Assembly: GCA_015494815.1 (NCBI GenBank)
Contig: WGAK01000253.1
Location: 1 to 14,359, forward strand
Direction of reading: 5' to 3'
DNA from: Anaerolineales bacterium
Lineage (GTDB): Bacteria; Chloroflexota; Anaerolineae; Anaerolineales; DRMV01
DNA length: 14,359 nt
The notes under the pieces are model-generated. The model was not told where the DNA came from, ran no database searches, and saw nothing but the letters and a program-made list of their open reading frames with translations. Positions 1-7,904 of this stretch are shown piece after piece. The translations under genes and the position numbers were made by a program. Numbering within the stretch: the stretch's first letter is position 1; each line of letters starts with the position of its first letter.

Positions 1-1
1 C

Positions 2-712
2 ACCTGGTGGTGGGGGCTGCCCTCGTCGTCGTCCCACGCGCTGGTGGGCGGGCTGGTGGGCGCGGCATTGGCCGAAGGGGGGCTGGCGGCCATCCAGTGG
101 CGCGGGCTGGGCGCGGTGCTGGTGGCGCTGTTCCTCTCGCCGCCGCTGGGCTTCGCAGCCGGGTTCGGGCTGGCTCGCGGGGTCTTCTTCCTGGCCCAGG
201 GGGCTTCCCCGCGCATCAACCGCTGGTTTCGCCACGGGCAATGGTGGACCACCTTAGGCCTGGCTCTGGGGCACGGCGCCAACGACGGTCAAAAGAGCAT
301 GGGGCTGATGGCCCTGGCCCTGCTGCTGGCCGGGCGCCAGTCCACTTTCCAGGTCACCCGACCCATCATCTGGGCCGCGGCCGCGGCCATTGCGTTGGGC
401 GCGTCGGTGGGCGGCTGGCGTCTCATTCGCACCGTGGGCGGGCGCATCTTGCGGGTGCGGCCGGTGCACGGCTTCGTGTCGCAACTGGGCAGCGGCGCGG
501 TCATCGTGGGGGCCGCGTGGGTGGGCGCGCCCATCAGCACCACCCAGGTCATCAATTCGGCCCTCATGGGCAGCGGCGCGGCCGAACGCTGGAGCAAGGT
601 GCGCTGGCGCGTGGCGCGCGACATGGCGCTGGCCTGGCTGCTCACCATCCCCGCCAGCGGGCTGCTGGCCGCGCTGGGCTACGGGGCCTGGCGCGTGCTC
701 GGCTCGCCCTGA
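2..712 (+). CDS. Inorganic phosphate transporter, PiT family (5' end outside window)
   Basis: This is the C-terminal part (about 236 codons) of an integral membrane permease of the PiT family, which moves inorganic phosphate with a coupling cation across the cytoplasmic membrane. The frame is open from base 2, so the gene starts upstream of the window. The GTG at 44 is internal. Visible family hallmarks are the loop LPSSSSHALVGGLVGAA at the very start, and the second copy of the PiT signature, GHGANDGQKSMG, encoded near 268-303. Later comes a PISTTQVINSALMG segment that resembles the family's repeated S/T-T-H/Q motif. Several hydrophobic segments rich in Ala, Leu and Gly fit membrane helices. 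The stop is TGA at 710-712. It is convergent with recR, with only 19 bp between the stops and no convincing terminator. Family assignment is firm; which ion drives transport cannot be told. Confidence 0.9.
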   Translation, partial: TWWWGLPSSSSHALVGGLVGAALAEGGLAAIQWRGLGAVLVALFLSPPLGFAAGFGLARGVFFLAQGASPRINRWFRHGQWWTTLGLALGHGANDGQKSMGLMALALLLAGRQSTFQVTRPIIWAAAAAIALGASVGGWRLIRTVGGRILRVRPVHGFVSQLGSGAVIVGAAWVGAPISTTQVINSALMGSGAAERWSKVRWRVARDMALAWLLTIPASGLLAALGYGAWRVLGSP

Positions 713-731
713 ACCCGCGCGGGGGATAGGC

Positions 732-1349
732 TCAGTCCATCTCCTGACGGCCCAGCAACGCCCGCATCAGGGTGGTCTGGTCCGCGTACTCCAAATCGCT
801 GCCCGTGGGCAGGCCCTGGGCCAGGCGGGTGATTTTCACGCCCAGGGGCTTGAGGCGCTGCGCCAGATACACCGCGGTCGCGTCGCCCTCCAGGCTGGGG
901 TTGGTGGCCAGAATCACCTCTTGCACGCCTTCGGTGCGCACCCGCTGCTCCAACTCGCGGATGCGCAGGTCGTCGGGACCCACGCCTTCGATGGGCGAGA
1001 GCACGCCGTGCAGCACATGATACACGCCTTGATACAGGCCCGTGCGCTCCAGAGCCACCACATCCAGCGGGTCTTCCACCACGCACACCACGGTGGCGTC
1101 CCGGTTGGGGTCGCGGCAGATGGGGCACAGCGGCTGGTCGGCCTCGGTGAAATGGAAGCAGCGCTGGCAATACGCCACATCCCGGTGCAGGCGGTCCAGG
1201 GCATCGCGCAGGCTGTGGGCCACCTCTTCGGGCGCGCGCAGCAGATACAGCGCCAGCCGGGCCGCGCTCTTGGGGCCGATGCCCGGCAGGCGCTCGAAGG
1301 CCTCGATGACTTCCCGAACCGGTTGGGGCAAAGCCGTGGGCAAAGGCAT
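732..1349 (-). CDS. recR: Recombination protein RecR
   Basis: RecR acts with RecF and RecO to load RecA on gapped DNA during recombinational repair. With the ATG at 1349 the protein has 205 residues, the usual size. Domains in order: a helix-hairpin-helix (LPGIGPKSA, about residues 21-29), a four-Cys zinc finger (CQRC...CPIC, Cys 61, 64, 75 and 78), and a Toprim domain with VVEDPLDVVA and ATNPSLEGDATAVYL. It ends with the usual LAQGLPTGSDLEYAD segment. In-frame starts also exist at 1361 (GTG) and 1355 (ATG). I prefer 1349 because GAGG lies 6 nt ahead of it, overlapping the helicase stop codon, while the GTG has no ribosome site. recR usually follows dnaX and ybaB; here it directly follows a UvrD-like helicase, which also fits a repair role. 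Confidence 0.95.
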   Translation of the reverse strand: MPLPTALPQPVREVIEAFERLPGIGPKSAARLALYLLRAPEEVAHSLRDALDRLHRDVAYCQRCFHFTEADQPLCPICRDPNRDATVVCVVEDPLDVVALERTGLYQGVYHVLHGVLSPIEGVGPDDLRIRELEQRVRTEGVQEVILATNPSLEGDATAVYLAQRLKPLGVKITRLAQGLPTGSDLEYADQTTLMRALLGRQEMD

Positions 1350-1357
1350 GGGCATCC

Positions 1358-3559
1358 TCACAGTTTTTGCACGAAATCGGCCAACAGCATCTTGACCGCG
1401 CCATCCTCGAAGCGCACCTCGACGATTTCATCGCCGGCGCTGACCTCGACCTGCAGCACCACGCCCTCGCCCCAGCGGGGGTGAATCACCCGGTCGCCGC
1501 TGCGCAAACGGGCGCGGCGCGGACGCCGGGGCGCGGGCCGCGAGGCCGCGCGGGAGGCTCGCGCCGGGGCCCGGCCGGACGCGGAGCGCCGTTCCCCCAC
1601 CCCCAACTGCCGCGCCAAATGGGGGAACAACCGCGGCCAATCGCCCTCGGTGAGGGGCGGCGCTAAGGGCTCCAAAAAGCGGCTGGGCTCGACGATGTCC
1701 AGCCCGCCGTAGGCCAGGCGGTATTGGGGCACCAGCAGGAAGAGGTAGTCGCGGGCCCGGGTGATGCCCACATACAGCAGGCGCTGCTCTTCGGCCAGCG
1801 CGTCGGGGTCTTCGATGGAGCGGTTGTGGGGCAGCAGGCCCTCCACCAGGCCCACCAGAAAGACCACCCGAAACTCCAGGCCCTTGGCCGCGTGGATGGT
1901 CAGCAGGGTCAGGCCCTGCTCCTGGCCCTGCAGGGTGTCCTGGTCGGAGACCAACGCCACCCGCTCCAGGAAGGCCGCCAGGCCCTGGTCTTCGTATTCC
2001 ACGGCCAGGCGGCGCAACTCCTGCACGTTCTCCCAGCGGGCCTCGCCCTCTTCGGTGCGGTCACGCACGAAGGCCTCATAGCCTGTATCGGCCACGATGC
2101 GGTCCAGCATCTGCGCGGGCGAGAGTTCGCCCACCCGCCAGTGCCAGGCCTGCAGCATCTCACCCACGGGGAACAGCGCCTTGAGCGCCCGCCGGCTCAG
2201 CGCGGCGGTCCAGGCCTCGGGGTGCGCGGCCAAATCCAGCAGCGCGCGGCCGGGGCTGAGCCCGCGGGCCGCGGCTTGCTCGCGCAAGGCCGCCCAAGTG
2301 CGGGGGCCGATGCTTCGCGGCGGCACGTTGATGACCCGCTCCAGGCTGGCCACATCGTCGGGGTTGAACGCCAGGCGCAAGAAGGCCACCAGGTCTTTGA
2401 TTTCGCGGCGGCCGTAGAAACGCTGCGCGCCCACCAGGCGATAAGGCAGCCCCAGGCGCAGCAACTCCTCTTCCACGGGCCGCGATTGGGCATTGGTGCG
2501 ATACATCACGGCCATGCTGTCCAGAGGAATGCCCCGCTGGCGGGCCAGGGTGACCGCGGTTTGGGCGATGAACGCGGCTTCGGCTTCTTCGTTGAACACC
2601 TGCTTGACCACCACGGGCGGGCCGCTGCCCCGTCGCGCCCGCAAGTTCTTGCGATGACGGCGGGGCTGGACATGCAACACGGCCATCGCCACATCAAGAA
2701 TGTTCTGGGTCGAACGGTAGTTCTCTTCCAGGTAAATCACCTCGGCGTCGGGGAAGTCGGCCTCGAAGCGCTGCAGGTTGCGATAATCGGCCCCGCGCCA
2801 GCGGTAGATGGACTGGTCCATGTCGCCCACCACGAAGACCTGCCGGTGGGCCTGGCCCAGCAGTTGCACCAGCCGGTATTGGATGGCGTTGGTGTCCTGG
2901 AATTCGTCCACCAGCAAATGCCGAAAGAGGTCTTGATAGCGGGCCCGCACCTCGGGCTGCTCTTCGAACAGGCGCACCGCCCACAACAGCAAATCGTCGA
3001 AGTCCAGCAAATTGGCCTCGGCCAGGTGCTGCTGATAGCGTGCGTAAATCTTGGCCACCACCTCGTCGCGGTACGAGGCGCGCGGGAAAGTCTCGGGCGT
3101 GTGCCCCTCGTTCTTGGCCCGCGAGATGGCGCTGCGCACCGCGGGCACCCGATAGACCTTGTCGTCCAACTGCAATTCCTGGCGAATGATGTGGCGCAGC
3201 AGACGGCGTTGGTCATCCTCGTCGGCGATGACGAAAGAGGCGGTGAAGGGCAAGAACTGGGCTTCGCGGCGCAGGGTGCGGGCGCAGAAGGCGTGGAAGG
3301 TGCTCACCGTCAGGCCCCGGGTGCGGGTACCCAGCAGCGCGTCCAGGCGTTCGGCCATCTCGCGGGCGGCCTTGTTGGTGAAGGTCACGGCCAGCACATT
3401 CCAGGGCCGGGCATGGCCCTCGGCCAGCAGCCAGGCAACCCGGTAGGTGAGCACCCGGGTTTTGCCCGAACCCGGACCGGCCATCACCAGCACGGGCCCC
3501 GGCCGGGCGGTAACCGCGGCTTGTTGCTGGGCATTGAGTTCCAAAAGCCAATCGTGCAT
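1358..3559 (-). CDS. pcrA: UvrD/PcrA-type superfamily 1A DNA helicase
   Basis: This is an ATP-dependent 3'-5' DNA helicase of the UvrD/Rep/PcrA group, acting in nucleotide excision repair, mismatch repair and removal of proteins from DNA. It has 733 residues, a normal length. All SF1A motifs are present: Q motif near residues 9-13, Walker A AGPGSGKT (27-34), Ia TFTNKAA (59-65), Walker B DEFQDTN (218-224), motif III QSIYRWRGA (249-257), LEENYRST (277-284), motif V TIHAAKGLEF (554-563) and motif VI YVGITRARDYL (596-606). An Arg/Ala-rich linker (about 655-686) precedes a C-terminal Tudor-like domain (GDRVIHPRWGEGVV) typical of PcrA/UvrD. ATG 3559 has GAGG 7 nt upstream. uvrD versus pcrA naming cannot be settled by sequence; the C-terminal domain is shared. 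Confidence 0.95.
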   Translation of the reverse strand: MHDWLLELNAQQQAAVTARPGPVLVMAGPGSGKTRVLTYRVAWLLAEGHARPWNVLAVTFTNKAAREMAERLDALLGTRTRGLTVSTFHAFCARTLRREAQFLPFTASFVIADEDDQRRLLRHIIRQELQLDDKVYRVPAVRSAISRAKNEGHTPETFPRASYRDEVVAKIYARYQQHLAEANLLDFDDLLLWAVRLFEEQPEVRARYQDLFRHLLVDEFQDTNAIQYRLVQLLGQAHRQVFVVGDMDQSIYRWRGADYRNLQRFEADFPDAEVIYLEENYRSTQNILDVAMAVLHVQPRRHRKNLRARRGSGPPVVVKQVFNEEAEAAFIAQTAVTLARQRGIPLDSMAVMYRTNAQSRPVEEELLRLGLPYRLVGAQRFYGRREIKDLVAFLRLAFNPDDVASLERVINVPPRSIGPRTWAALREQAAARGLSPGRALLDLAAHPEAWTAALSRRALKALFPVGEMLQAWHWRVGELSPAQMLDRIVADTGYEAFVRDRTEEGEARWENVQELRRLAVEYEDQGLAAFLERVALVSDQDTLQGQEQGLTLLTIHAAKGLEFRVVFLVGLVEGLLPHNRSIEDPDALAEEQRLLYVGITRARDYLFLLVPQYRLAYGGLDIVEPSRFLEPLAPPLTEGDWPRLFPHLARQLGVGERRSASGRAPARASRAASRPAPRRPRRARLRSGDRVIHPRWGEGVVLQVEVSAGDEIVEVRFEDGAVKMLLADFVQKL

Positions 3560-3612
3560 GCCGTCGCCTCAAAAGGGGGATGGGCTCCGCCAGGGCCGGG
3601 CGGGCTCGCGGT

Positions 3613-4317
3613 CTATTTTACCGCCCAGTGGATGGCCACCGTGCCCAACATACGCTTGCGGTAGCCGATGTGCCGAAACCCCACCGCGGCCAGGTGCGCG
3701 GCCAACTGCGCCGCGCTCAAGAATTGCTCGCTGGAGCGGGGCAAATAGCGATACGCCTGCGCGTCGCCCGCGACCAGCCGCCCCAGCGTGGGGATGACCA
3801 GCCGAAAGTGCAGCCGCACCAGCACGCCCAACAGGCCGCCGGGGGGGCGGGTGGTTTCGAGGATGACGATGCGCCCGCCGGGGCGCAGCACCCGATATTG
3901 CTCGCGCAGGGCCTGCAGCACATCGGCCACATTGCGCAGCAAGAAGCCCGACACCACCGCGTCGAACGCGTTCGAGGCAAAGGGCAGGCGCAGCGCGTCC
4001 GCGGCGGCCCAACCGATGGCCTCGGCACCGGCCCGCCGCCGGCCGACCTGCATCATGGGCAGGGTGAAGTCCGCGGCCACCACCCGGGCCGCGGGCTGCT
4101 GCCGCCGGGCTTCGCGGGCCAGGTCGCCCGTGCCCGCGCCGATGTCCAACAGCCGCTGCCCCGGCCGCACACGCGCCCGCCGAATGACCTCGCGGCGCCA
4201 GCGCACATCCTGCCCGCCCGTCATCAGGCGATTGAGCAAATCGTAGCGCGGCGCGATGCGGGCGAACATGTCCCGCACATAACGGGGTTTCTCGTGGATG
4301 GGGGGAAGCACGCTCAT
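3613..4317 (-). CDS. menG: Demethylmenaquinone methyltransferase (MenG/UbiE family)
   Basis: This SAM-dependent C-methyltransferase catalyses the last step of menaquinone (or the equivalent ubiquinone) synthesis, in the cytoplasm. The protein has 234 residues, normal for the family. It carries the UbiE signature YDLLNRLMTGGQDVRW (about residues 25-40), SAM motif I LLDIGAGTGDLA (56-67), a GFLLRNVADV block (124-133) and the post-motif VLRPGGRIVILE (143-154). The open frame continues 29 codons upstream into the end of hisC. I chose ATG 4317 because the UbiE/MenG N terminus (a few residues before HEKPRYVRDMF) starts there and AAGG lies 8 nt upstream. It sits 55 bp after hisC and 53 bp before the helicase. 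A small hairpin (6-bp stem, 4336-4352) lies in the leader. Menaquinone is the likelier quinone for a bacterium of this type, but that is inference. Confidence 0.9.
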   Translation of the reverse strand: MSVLPPIHEKPRYVRDMFARIAPRYDLLNRLMTGGQDVRWRREVIRRARVRPGQRLLDIGAGTGDLAREARRQQPAARVVAADFTLPMMQVGRRRAGAEAIGWAAADALRLPFASNAFDAVVSGFLLRNVADVLQALREQYRVLRPGGRIVILETTRPPGGLLGVLVRLHFRLVIPTLGRLVAGDAQAYRYLPRSSEQFLSAAQLAAHLAAVGFRHIGYRKRMLGTVAIHWAVK

Positions 4318-4372
4318 ACAACCTGCCTTGCGATGCGGAAGCCGGTCTTCCGGCCGGGAAGCGAAGCGGTTT

Positions 4373-5491
4373 TCACGCGCCGAGCACCGCGCGCAGCGCG
4401 GCATACAGCCGGGGCATGTCTTCGGGGCGCCCCGCGCTGATGCGCAGATGGTCGCGCAAGCCGGGCTTGTCGAAATAGCGCACCAGCACGCCGTGCTCGC
4501 GCAGCAGGCGGTCGCGCACCGTGCGGCCGTCGAGACCGGCCGCGGTCACCTGCACCAGCACGAAGTTGGTCTGCGACGGGTGAGGCCGCAGCCCGGGGAT
4601 GTCCGCCAGCGCGCGCAGCATGTCGCGGCGCACCCCGCGCAGCCGGTCCACCACCGGCGCCCACTGCTCGCGATGTTGCAGGGTCACCTGCGCGGCCACC
4701 TGCGCGGCCACATTGACATTGTAAGGCTGCTTGATGCGCCACAACACCTCCATGAGCCAGGCGGGGAACGCGCCGTACCCCACCCGCAGCCCGGCCAAAC
4801 CGGCCCATTTGCTGAAAGTGCGCAACACCACCAGATTGTCCCGCCGGGGCACCTGGGCGATGAAACTGCGTTCCCGCCCCCAGGGGCCGCCGTCGTCCAC
4901 GAATTCGATGTAGGCCTCGTCGAGCACCACCAGCGTGGGCAGGTCCAGCAGCGCCTCTATTTCGTGGCGCGCGGGCAGCGAGCCATCGGGGTTGTTGGGC
5001 GTGGCCAACAGCAGGGCCTTGGGGCGGTGACGCTCCACGGCCTGGGCGATGGCCGCCACATCCAGGCCGAAGTCCGCGCGGCGGGGCACGGTGAGCACTC
5101 GGGCCGCGTTGATGCGGGCGTCGAAGGCATACATGCCAAAGGTCGGCGGGCACACCAGCACTGCGTCGCCGGGCTCCAGCACGGCCCGCAACAGCAGGTC
5201 AATCAACTCGTCCGCGCCGGCCCCGACCATGAGCAGGTCGGCCGGCACGCCGGTGAACTCGGCCAGCGCGGCCCGCAAGGCCCGGCTTTCGGGGTCGGGG
5301 TAAATGTGCGGGTAGGCCAGGCGGGCCAGCGCCTCGCGCACCTGGGGCAGAGGGCCGTAGGGGTTTTCGTTGGCGTCCAGTTTGAGCAAACGCTCGGGCG
5401 GCAGGCCCACCCGGGCCGCGACCACCTCATACGGCTCCACCGGCTCATAAGGCGGCAGATGGCGTAAGTGAGGGCGAATCCAGGACGACAT
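4373..5491 (-). CDS. hisC: Histidinol-phosphate aminotransferase
   Basis: This PLP-dependent fold-type I aminotransferase converts imidazole acetol phosphate to histidinol phosphate in histidine biosynthesis. It has 372 residues from ATG 5491. Visible features are the N-terminal substrate motif LDANENPYGP, the YPDPES segment, GAGADELIDLL, ATPNNPDG, the cofactor-binding DEAY (about residues 201-204), TFSKWAGLAGLRVGYG with the Schiff-base Lys near 228, and the C-terminal FDKPGLRDHLRISAG that binds the phosphate. A GTG three codons upstream (5500) is only 1 nt from the GGAG, so the ATG with 8 nt spacing is the better start. It follows hisG by 73 bp, which supports the histidine role over other aminotransferase activities; some family members also handle aromatic amino acids. 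Confidence 0.93.
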   Translation of the reverse strand: MSSWIRPHLRHLPPYEPVEPYEVVAARVGLPPERLLKLDANENPYGPLPQVREALARLAYPHIYPDPESRALRAALAEFTGVPADLLMVGAGADELIDLLLRAVLEPGDAVLVCPPTFGMYAFDARINAARVLTVPRRADFGLDVAAIAQAVERHRPKALLLATPNNPDGSLPARHEIEALLDLPTLVVLDEAYIEFVDDGGPWGRERSFIAQVPRRDNLVVLRTFSKWAGLAGLRVGYGAFPAWLMEVLWRIKQPYNVNVAAQVAAQVTLQHREQWAPVVDRLRGVRRDMLRALADIPGLRPHPSQTNFVLVQVTAAGLDGRTVRDRLLREHGVLVRYFDKPGLRDHLRISAGRPEDMPRLYAALRAVLGA

Positions 5492-5499
5492 GGTGCACA

Positions 5500-5503
5500 C
5501 TCC
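5500..5503 (-). promoter_or_regulatory. Ribosome binding site deciding the hisC start
   Basis: GGAG on the minus strand lies 8 nt before ATG 5491. The in-frame GTG at 5500 overlaps its last base and so cannot be served by it. Confidence 0.6.
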
Positions 5504-5507
5504 AAAA

Positions 5508-5538
5508 GCAGGGAGCAGGGAGCGGGAAGCGGGGAGCG
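5508..5538 (+). repeat. Short imperfect G-rich tandem repeat with a G-quadruplex pattern
   Basis: In the hisG-hisC gap the plus strand carries degenerate 7-8 base units of the type AGCAGGG / AGCGGGA / AGCGGGG. Four G tracts at 5511-5513, 5518-5520, 5524-5526 and 5531-5534 are separated by loops of 4, 3 and 4 bases, a canonical G-quadruplex pattern on the template strand of hisC. The mRNA itself would be C-rich here. Confidence 0.6.
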
Positions 5539-5564
5539 GCGCCGCGAGCGCACCCGGTTCCCCC

Positions 5565-6584
5565 TCACCCCTCCTCGTCCCATAGCGCGGCCATCAGGGC
5601 CTGGAGCCGCGGCGGCTCTTCCTCGAAAATGTACAGCGCGGGGGTGACGATGACGCCGCTGCCGCCAATGGCCCGCAACTCCGCGATGGCCGCGTTCAGG
5701 TCGCGGCGGGCCACCACGATGCTCACCGAAAACCACGGCGCGCCGTCGTGGGTGAAGACGGGCGAAATGGTAGGCCCTTGCAGCCCGCGAATGTGCGGCT
5801 GCGTGGCCATGCGCTCGGCCACCGCGGCCGCGCTTTGGCCGCGCACGTTGGCGATGACCAGAAAGTGCTCCTGGGCGCGCAGGTGGGCTTCGATGTATTC
5901 CAGCAGACGCCGGGCGACTTCCAACGCGCCCGGCCGGTGCTGCAACGCGGCCCGGTTGGCAATCAGCACGGCCTGCGACGCCAGAATGACGCCGTCCTCC
6001 ACGGGCCGCAGGCGATTGTCCCGCAGGGTCAGGCCCGTGGTCACCAGGTCCACGATGGCGTCCGCGTAGCCGATGGTGGGCGCGATTTCCAGCGTGCCCT
6101 CCGCGGGAATCAGGCGATGGGGGATGCCGTGCCGCTCCAGGAACGCGGCGCTCAGGCGCGGGTATTTGGTCGCCACCCGCAGGGGGCGCTCCAGCGCGGC
6201 GGTCTCGCGGGCCAGGTCGGTCATGGTGTGCACCGCGTCCCACGCTTCGGGCACGGCCAGGGTCAGGCGGCAGTGCCCAAAGCCCAAGGCATCGTGCAGC
6301 ACCAGCACCTGGCCCTCGGTGCCGCGCTTCTCTTCCACCACATCCAGGCCCGTGATGCCAAAATCCACGCTGCCCTGCCGCACGCCAACGACAATGTCGC
6401 CGGCCCGTTGGAACAACACCTCCACCTCGGGCAGCGCGGGAATGCGAGCCTGATATTGCCGCGGGTTGAGTTTTTCCACCCGCAAGCCGCTGCGGGCCAG
6501 AAAATCCAGGGTGGCCTGCGCCAACCGGCCCTTGGACGGCAACGCCAGACGGATGGGACGGGGAGAAAGCACAGGGGCGGTCAT
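5565..6584 (-). CDS. hisG: ATP phosphoribosyltransferase, long form
   Basis: HisG condenses ATP and PRPP to phosphoribosyl-ATP, the committed first step of histidine synthesis. The protein has 339 residues, so it is the long (HisG-L) form with its own C-terminal regulatory domain and should not need a HisZ partner. The N-terminal PSKGRL (residues 16-21), FGITGLDVVEE (75-85) and the PRPP-binding segment from E166 to N190 (EIAPTIGYADAIVDL followed by VTTGLTL) mark the catalytic domains. The C-terminal part (about 240-339), including TISPVFTHDG and VSIVVARRDLNAAIAEL, matches the histidine-binding domain, so feedback inhibition by histidine is expected from family knowledge. ATG 6584 overlaps the stop of the M16 gene by 4 nt (ATGA), with a GGAG 5 nt upstream, implying translational coupling. 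It is slightly longer than typical, with a 10-residue N-terminal extension. Confidence 0.94.
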   Translation of the reverse strand: MTAPVLSPRPIRLALPSKGRLAQATLDFLARSGLRVEKLNPRQYQARIPALPEVEVLFQRAGDIVVGVRQGSVDFGITGLDVVEEKRGTEGQVLVLHDALGFGHCRLTLAVPEAWDAVHTMTDLARETAALERPLRVATKYPRLSAAFLERHGIPHRLIPAEGTLEIAPTIGYADAIVDLVTTGLTLRDNRLRPVEDGVILASQAVLIANRAALQHRPGALEVARRLLEYIEAHLRAQEHFLVIANVRGQSAAAVAERMATQPHIRGLQGPTISPVFTHDGAPWFSVSIVVARRDLNAAIAELRAIGGSGVIVTPALYIFEEEPPRLQALMAALWDEEG

Positions 6585-7891
6585 GCGCGCTCCTCAGCGG
6601 TCGCGGCGGCGGGGACGGGGGCGGCTTCGGTCGGCCCCGCGATGCCCACGGTCCACCGGTCGGGATGCCAGTAATGACGAATGGCCCGCTGCACCTGCTC
6701 GGGGGTGATGGCGCGAATGCGGGCTGCGTAGGTGCGGAAGTAGTCGAGCCCCAGGCCGTAACGCTCCACATGCAGCAGGGCGCTGGCCACCCCTGCGTTG
6801 GTGGCCAGTTCCAGGGGCAGGCTGCCCACGGCCTGCGACTGCACATCGGCCAGTTCCGAGGCGGTCACGCCCTGGTCCACGAAGCGGCGCAACTCCGCGC
6901 GGATGAGGTCCAGGGCCTGGGGGACGTGCTCAGGGGCCACGCCCGCGTTCACCTGCCACGGCCCCGGGCCCGGCCCACCCGTGAGGGACGAGTACGCGTA
7001 GTACGCCAGGCCGGCCTGTTCGCGCACCACCTGGCCGATGCGGCCCATCATGCCGAAACGCCCCAGCACGCTGTTGCCCAGGGCCGCGGGCAAATAGTCG
7101 GCTGCGAAACGGCTGGGGCCCACGGTGGCGACGACGATGTCGCTCTGGCTTTTGCCGGGCAAGGGCACCGCGCGCTGCACCTCGTGCGGCGGCGGCTCCA
7201 CCGGCGGCACTTCGGGCTCGGGCGGCGGGGGTGGGCCCTGCCAATCGCCCAGGGCCGCCGCGATGCGGGCCACCGCGTCGGTCGGCTCGATGGCCCCCAC
7301 GATGGCCAGCACCAGGCCCTGGGACATGTAGTGCTGCCGGTGGAAGGCCTCCAGGTCGGCGCGCGTCAGGTTGCGCAGGCCCTGGGCCAGGTCGTCTAAG
7401 GTGCCACCGTAAGGATGGTCGGCGTAGAGCGCGGCCAGGGCGGCCTCGGCCGCGCGGGTGGCGGTGTCTTGCATGCGAATGGCCAGGCCGGTGAGCATCT
7501 GGTCGCGCCGGCGGGCGAACTCCTCCTCGGGGAAGGTGGGCTCACGCAGGGCCTCGGCCAGCAGCGCCAGCAGCGCGGACAGGTCTTCGGCCAGGCAGCG
7601 GGCCCGCAAGGCCGCGCTGTGGGTGTGGCCGGCGAACCCCAGGTTGGCGGCCATGGATTCCAGGGCGTCGAAAATCTGCTGATGCGTGCGGGTGCGCGTG
7701 CCGCGCAACAGCATGGACGCGGTCAACTCGGCCAGGCCGTTCTTGTCGTCGGGGTCGTGCAGCGCGCCCGCGTGGGGCAAGTAGCCGTGCACCACCACCG
7801 AAGGGCTGGCGAAGTTGGCGCGCGCCAGCACCACGATGCCGTTGGGCAGCACCTGGCGCAAGGTGTCATTAGGGCCGGGGAGGCTGGGCAT
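6581..7891 (-). CDS. M16-family peptidase homologue lacking the zinc-binding motif
   Basis: This 436-residue protein has two M16 (insulinase/processing-peptidase) domains joined by a Pro-rich linker (about 219-236). The M16 start LPNGIVVLA is clear. The zinc site, normally HxxEH within GLAHFLEHMLFKGT, reads GLAELTASMLLRGT, so both His and the Glu are gone (residues 55-59 are ELTAS). The C-terminal domain keeps the conserved VREQAGLAYYAYSS block, with the Arg and Tyr (R290, Y297) that non-catalytic subunits supply to their partner. It therefore resembles the inactive subunit of a heterodimeric M16B peptidase, but no catalytic partner is encoded in this window. The frame could begin at a TTG (7924), but ATG 7891 has GGAGG 8 nt upstream. 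It is the first gene of the right-to-left run M16-hisG-hisC-menG-helicase-recR. No signal peptide is visible, so it is probably cytoplasmic. Confidence 0.9.
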   Translation of the reverse strand: MPSLPGPNDTLRQVLPNGIVVLARANFASPSVVVHGYLPHAGALHDPDDKNGLAELTASMLLRGTRTRTHQQIFDALESMAANLGFAGHTHSAALRARCLAEDLSALLALLAEALREPTFPEEEFARRRDQMLTGLAIRMQDTATRAAEAALAALYADHPYGGTLDDLAQGLRNLTRADLEAFHRQHYMSQGLVLAIVGAIEPTDAVARIAAALGDWQGPPPPPEPEVPPVEPPPHEVQRAVPLPGKSQSDIVVATVGPSRFAADYLPAALGNSVLGRFGMMGRIGQVVREQAGLAYYAYSSLTGGPGPGPWQVNAGVAPEHVPQALDLIRAELRRFVDQGVTASELADVQSQAVGSLPLELATNAGVASALLHVERYGLGLDYFRTYAARIRAITPEQVQRAIRHYWHPDRWTVGIAGPTEAAPVPAAATAEERA

Positions 7892-7899
7892 GTCTTTAT

Positions 7900-7904
7900 C
7901 CTCC
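7900..7904 (-). promoter_or_regulatory. Ribosome binding site deciding the M16 gene start
   Basis: GGAGG on the minus strand lies 8 nt before ATG 7891. It overrules the in-frame TTG at 7924, which would place the site inside the coding region. Confidence 0.75.

Noticed and set aside
714..723. CCCGCGCGGG between the phosphate permease and recR as a bidirectional terminator
   Set aside because: It is a loop-less 10-bp palindrome with no T-run on either strand and is expected by chance at this GC content.
1724..3664. 646-codon open frame on the plus strand, antisense to the helicase
   Set aside because: It mirrors the helicase codons in a GC-rich genome, is rich in His/Gln/Gly with no domain, and the opposite strand has every SF1A motif.
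4336..4352. Six-bp hairpin (CGGAAG/CTTCCG) in the menG leader as an attenuator or riboswitch
   Set aside because: The stem is short, no terminator T-run follows, and no known riboswitch pattern is visible.
5203..6846. 547-codon minus-strand frame crossing hisC, hisG and the M16 gene
   Set aside because: It crosses three real genes out of frame and has no recognisable domain.
7214..7235. G-quadruplex pattern on the plus strand inside the M16 gene
   Set aside because: It is explained by the codons of the Pro-rich linker (about residues 219-236), so no independent signal is needed.
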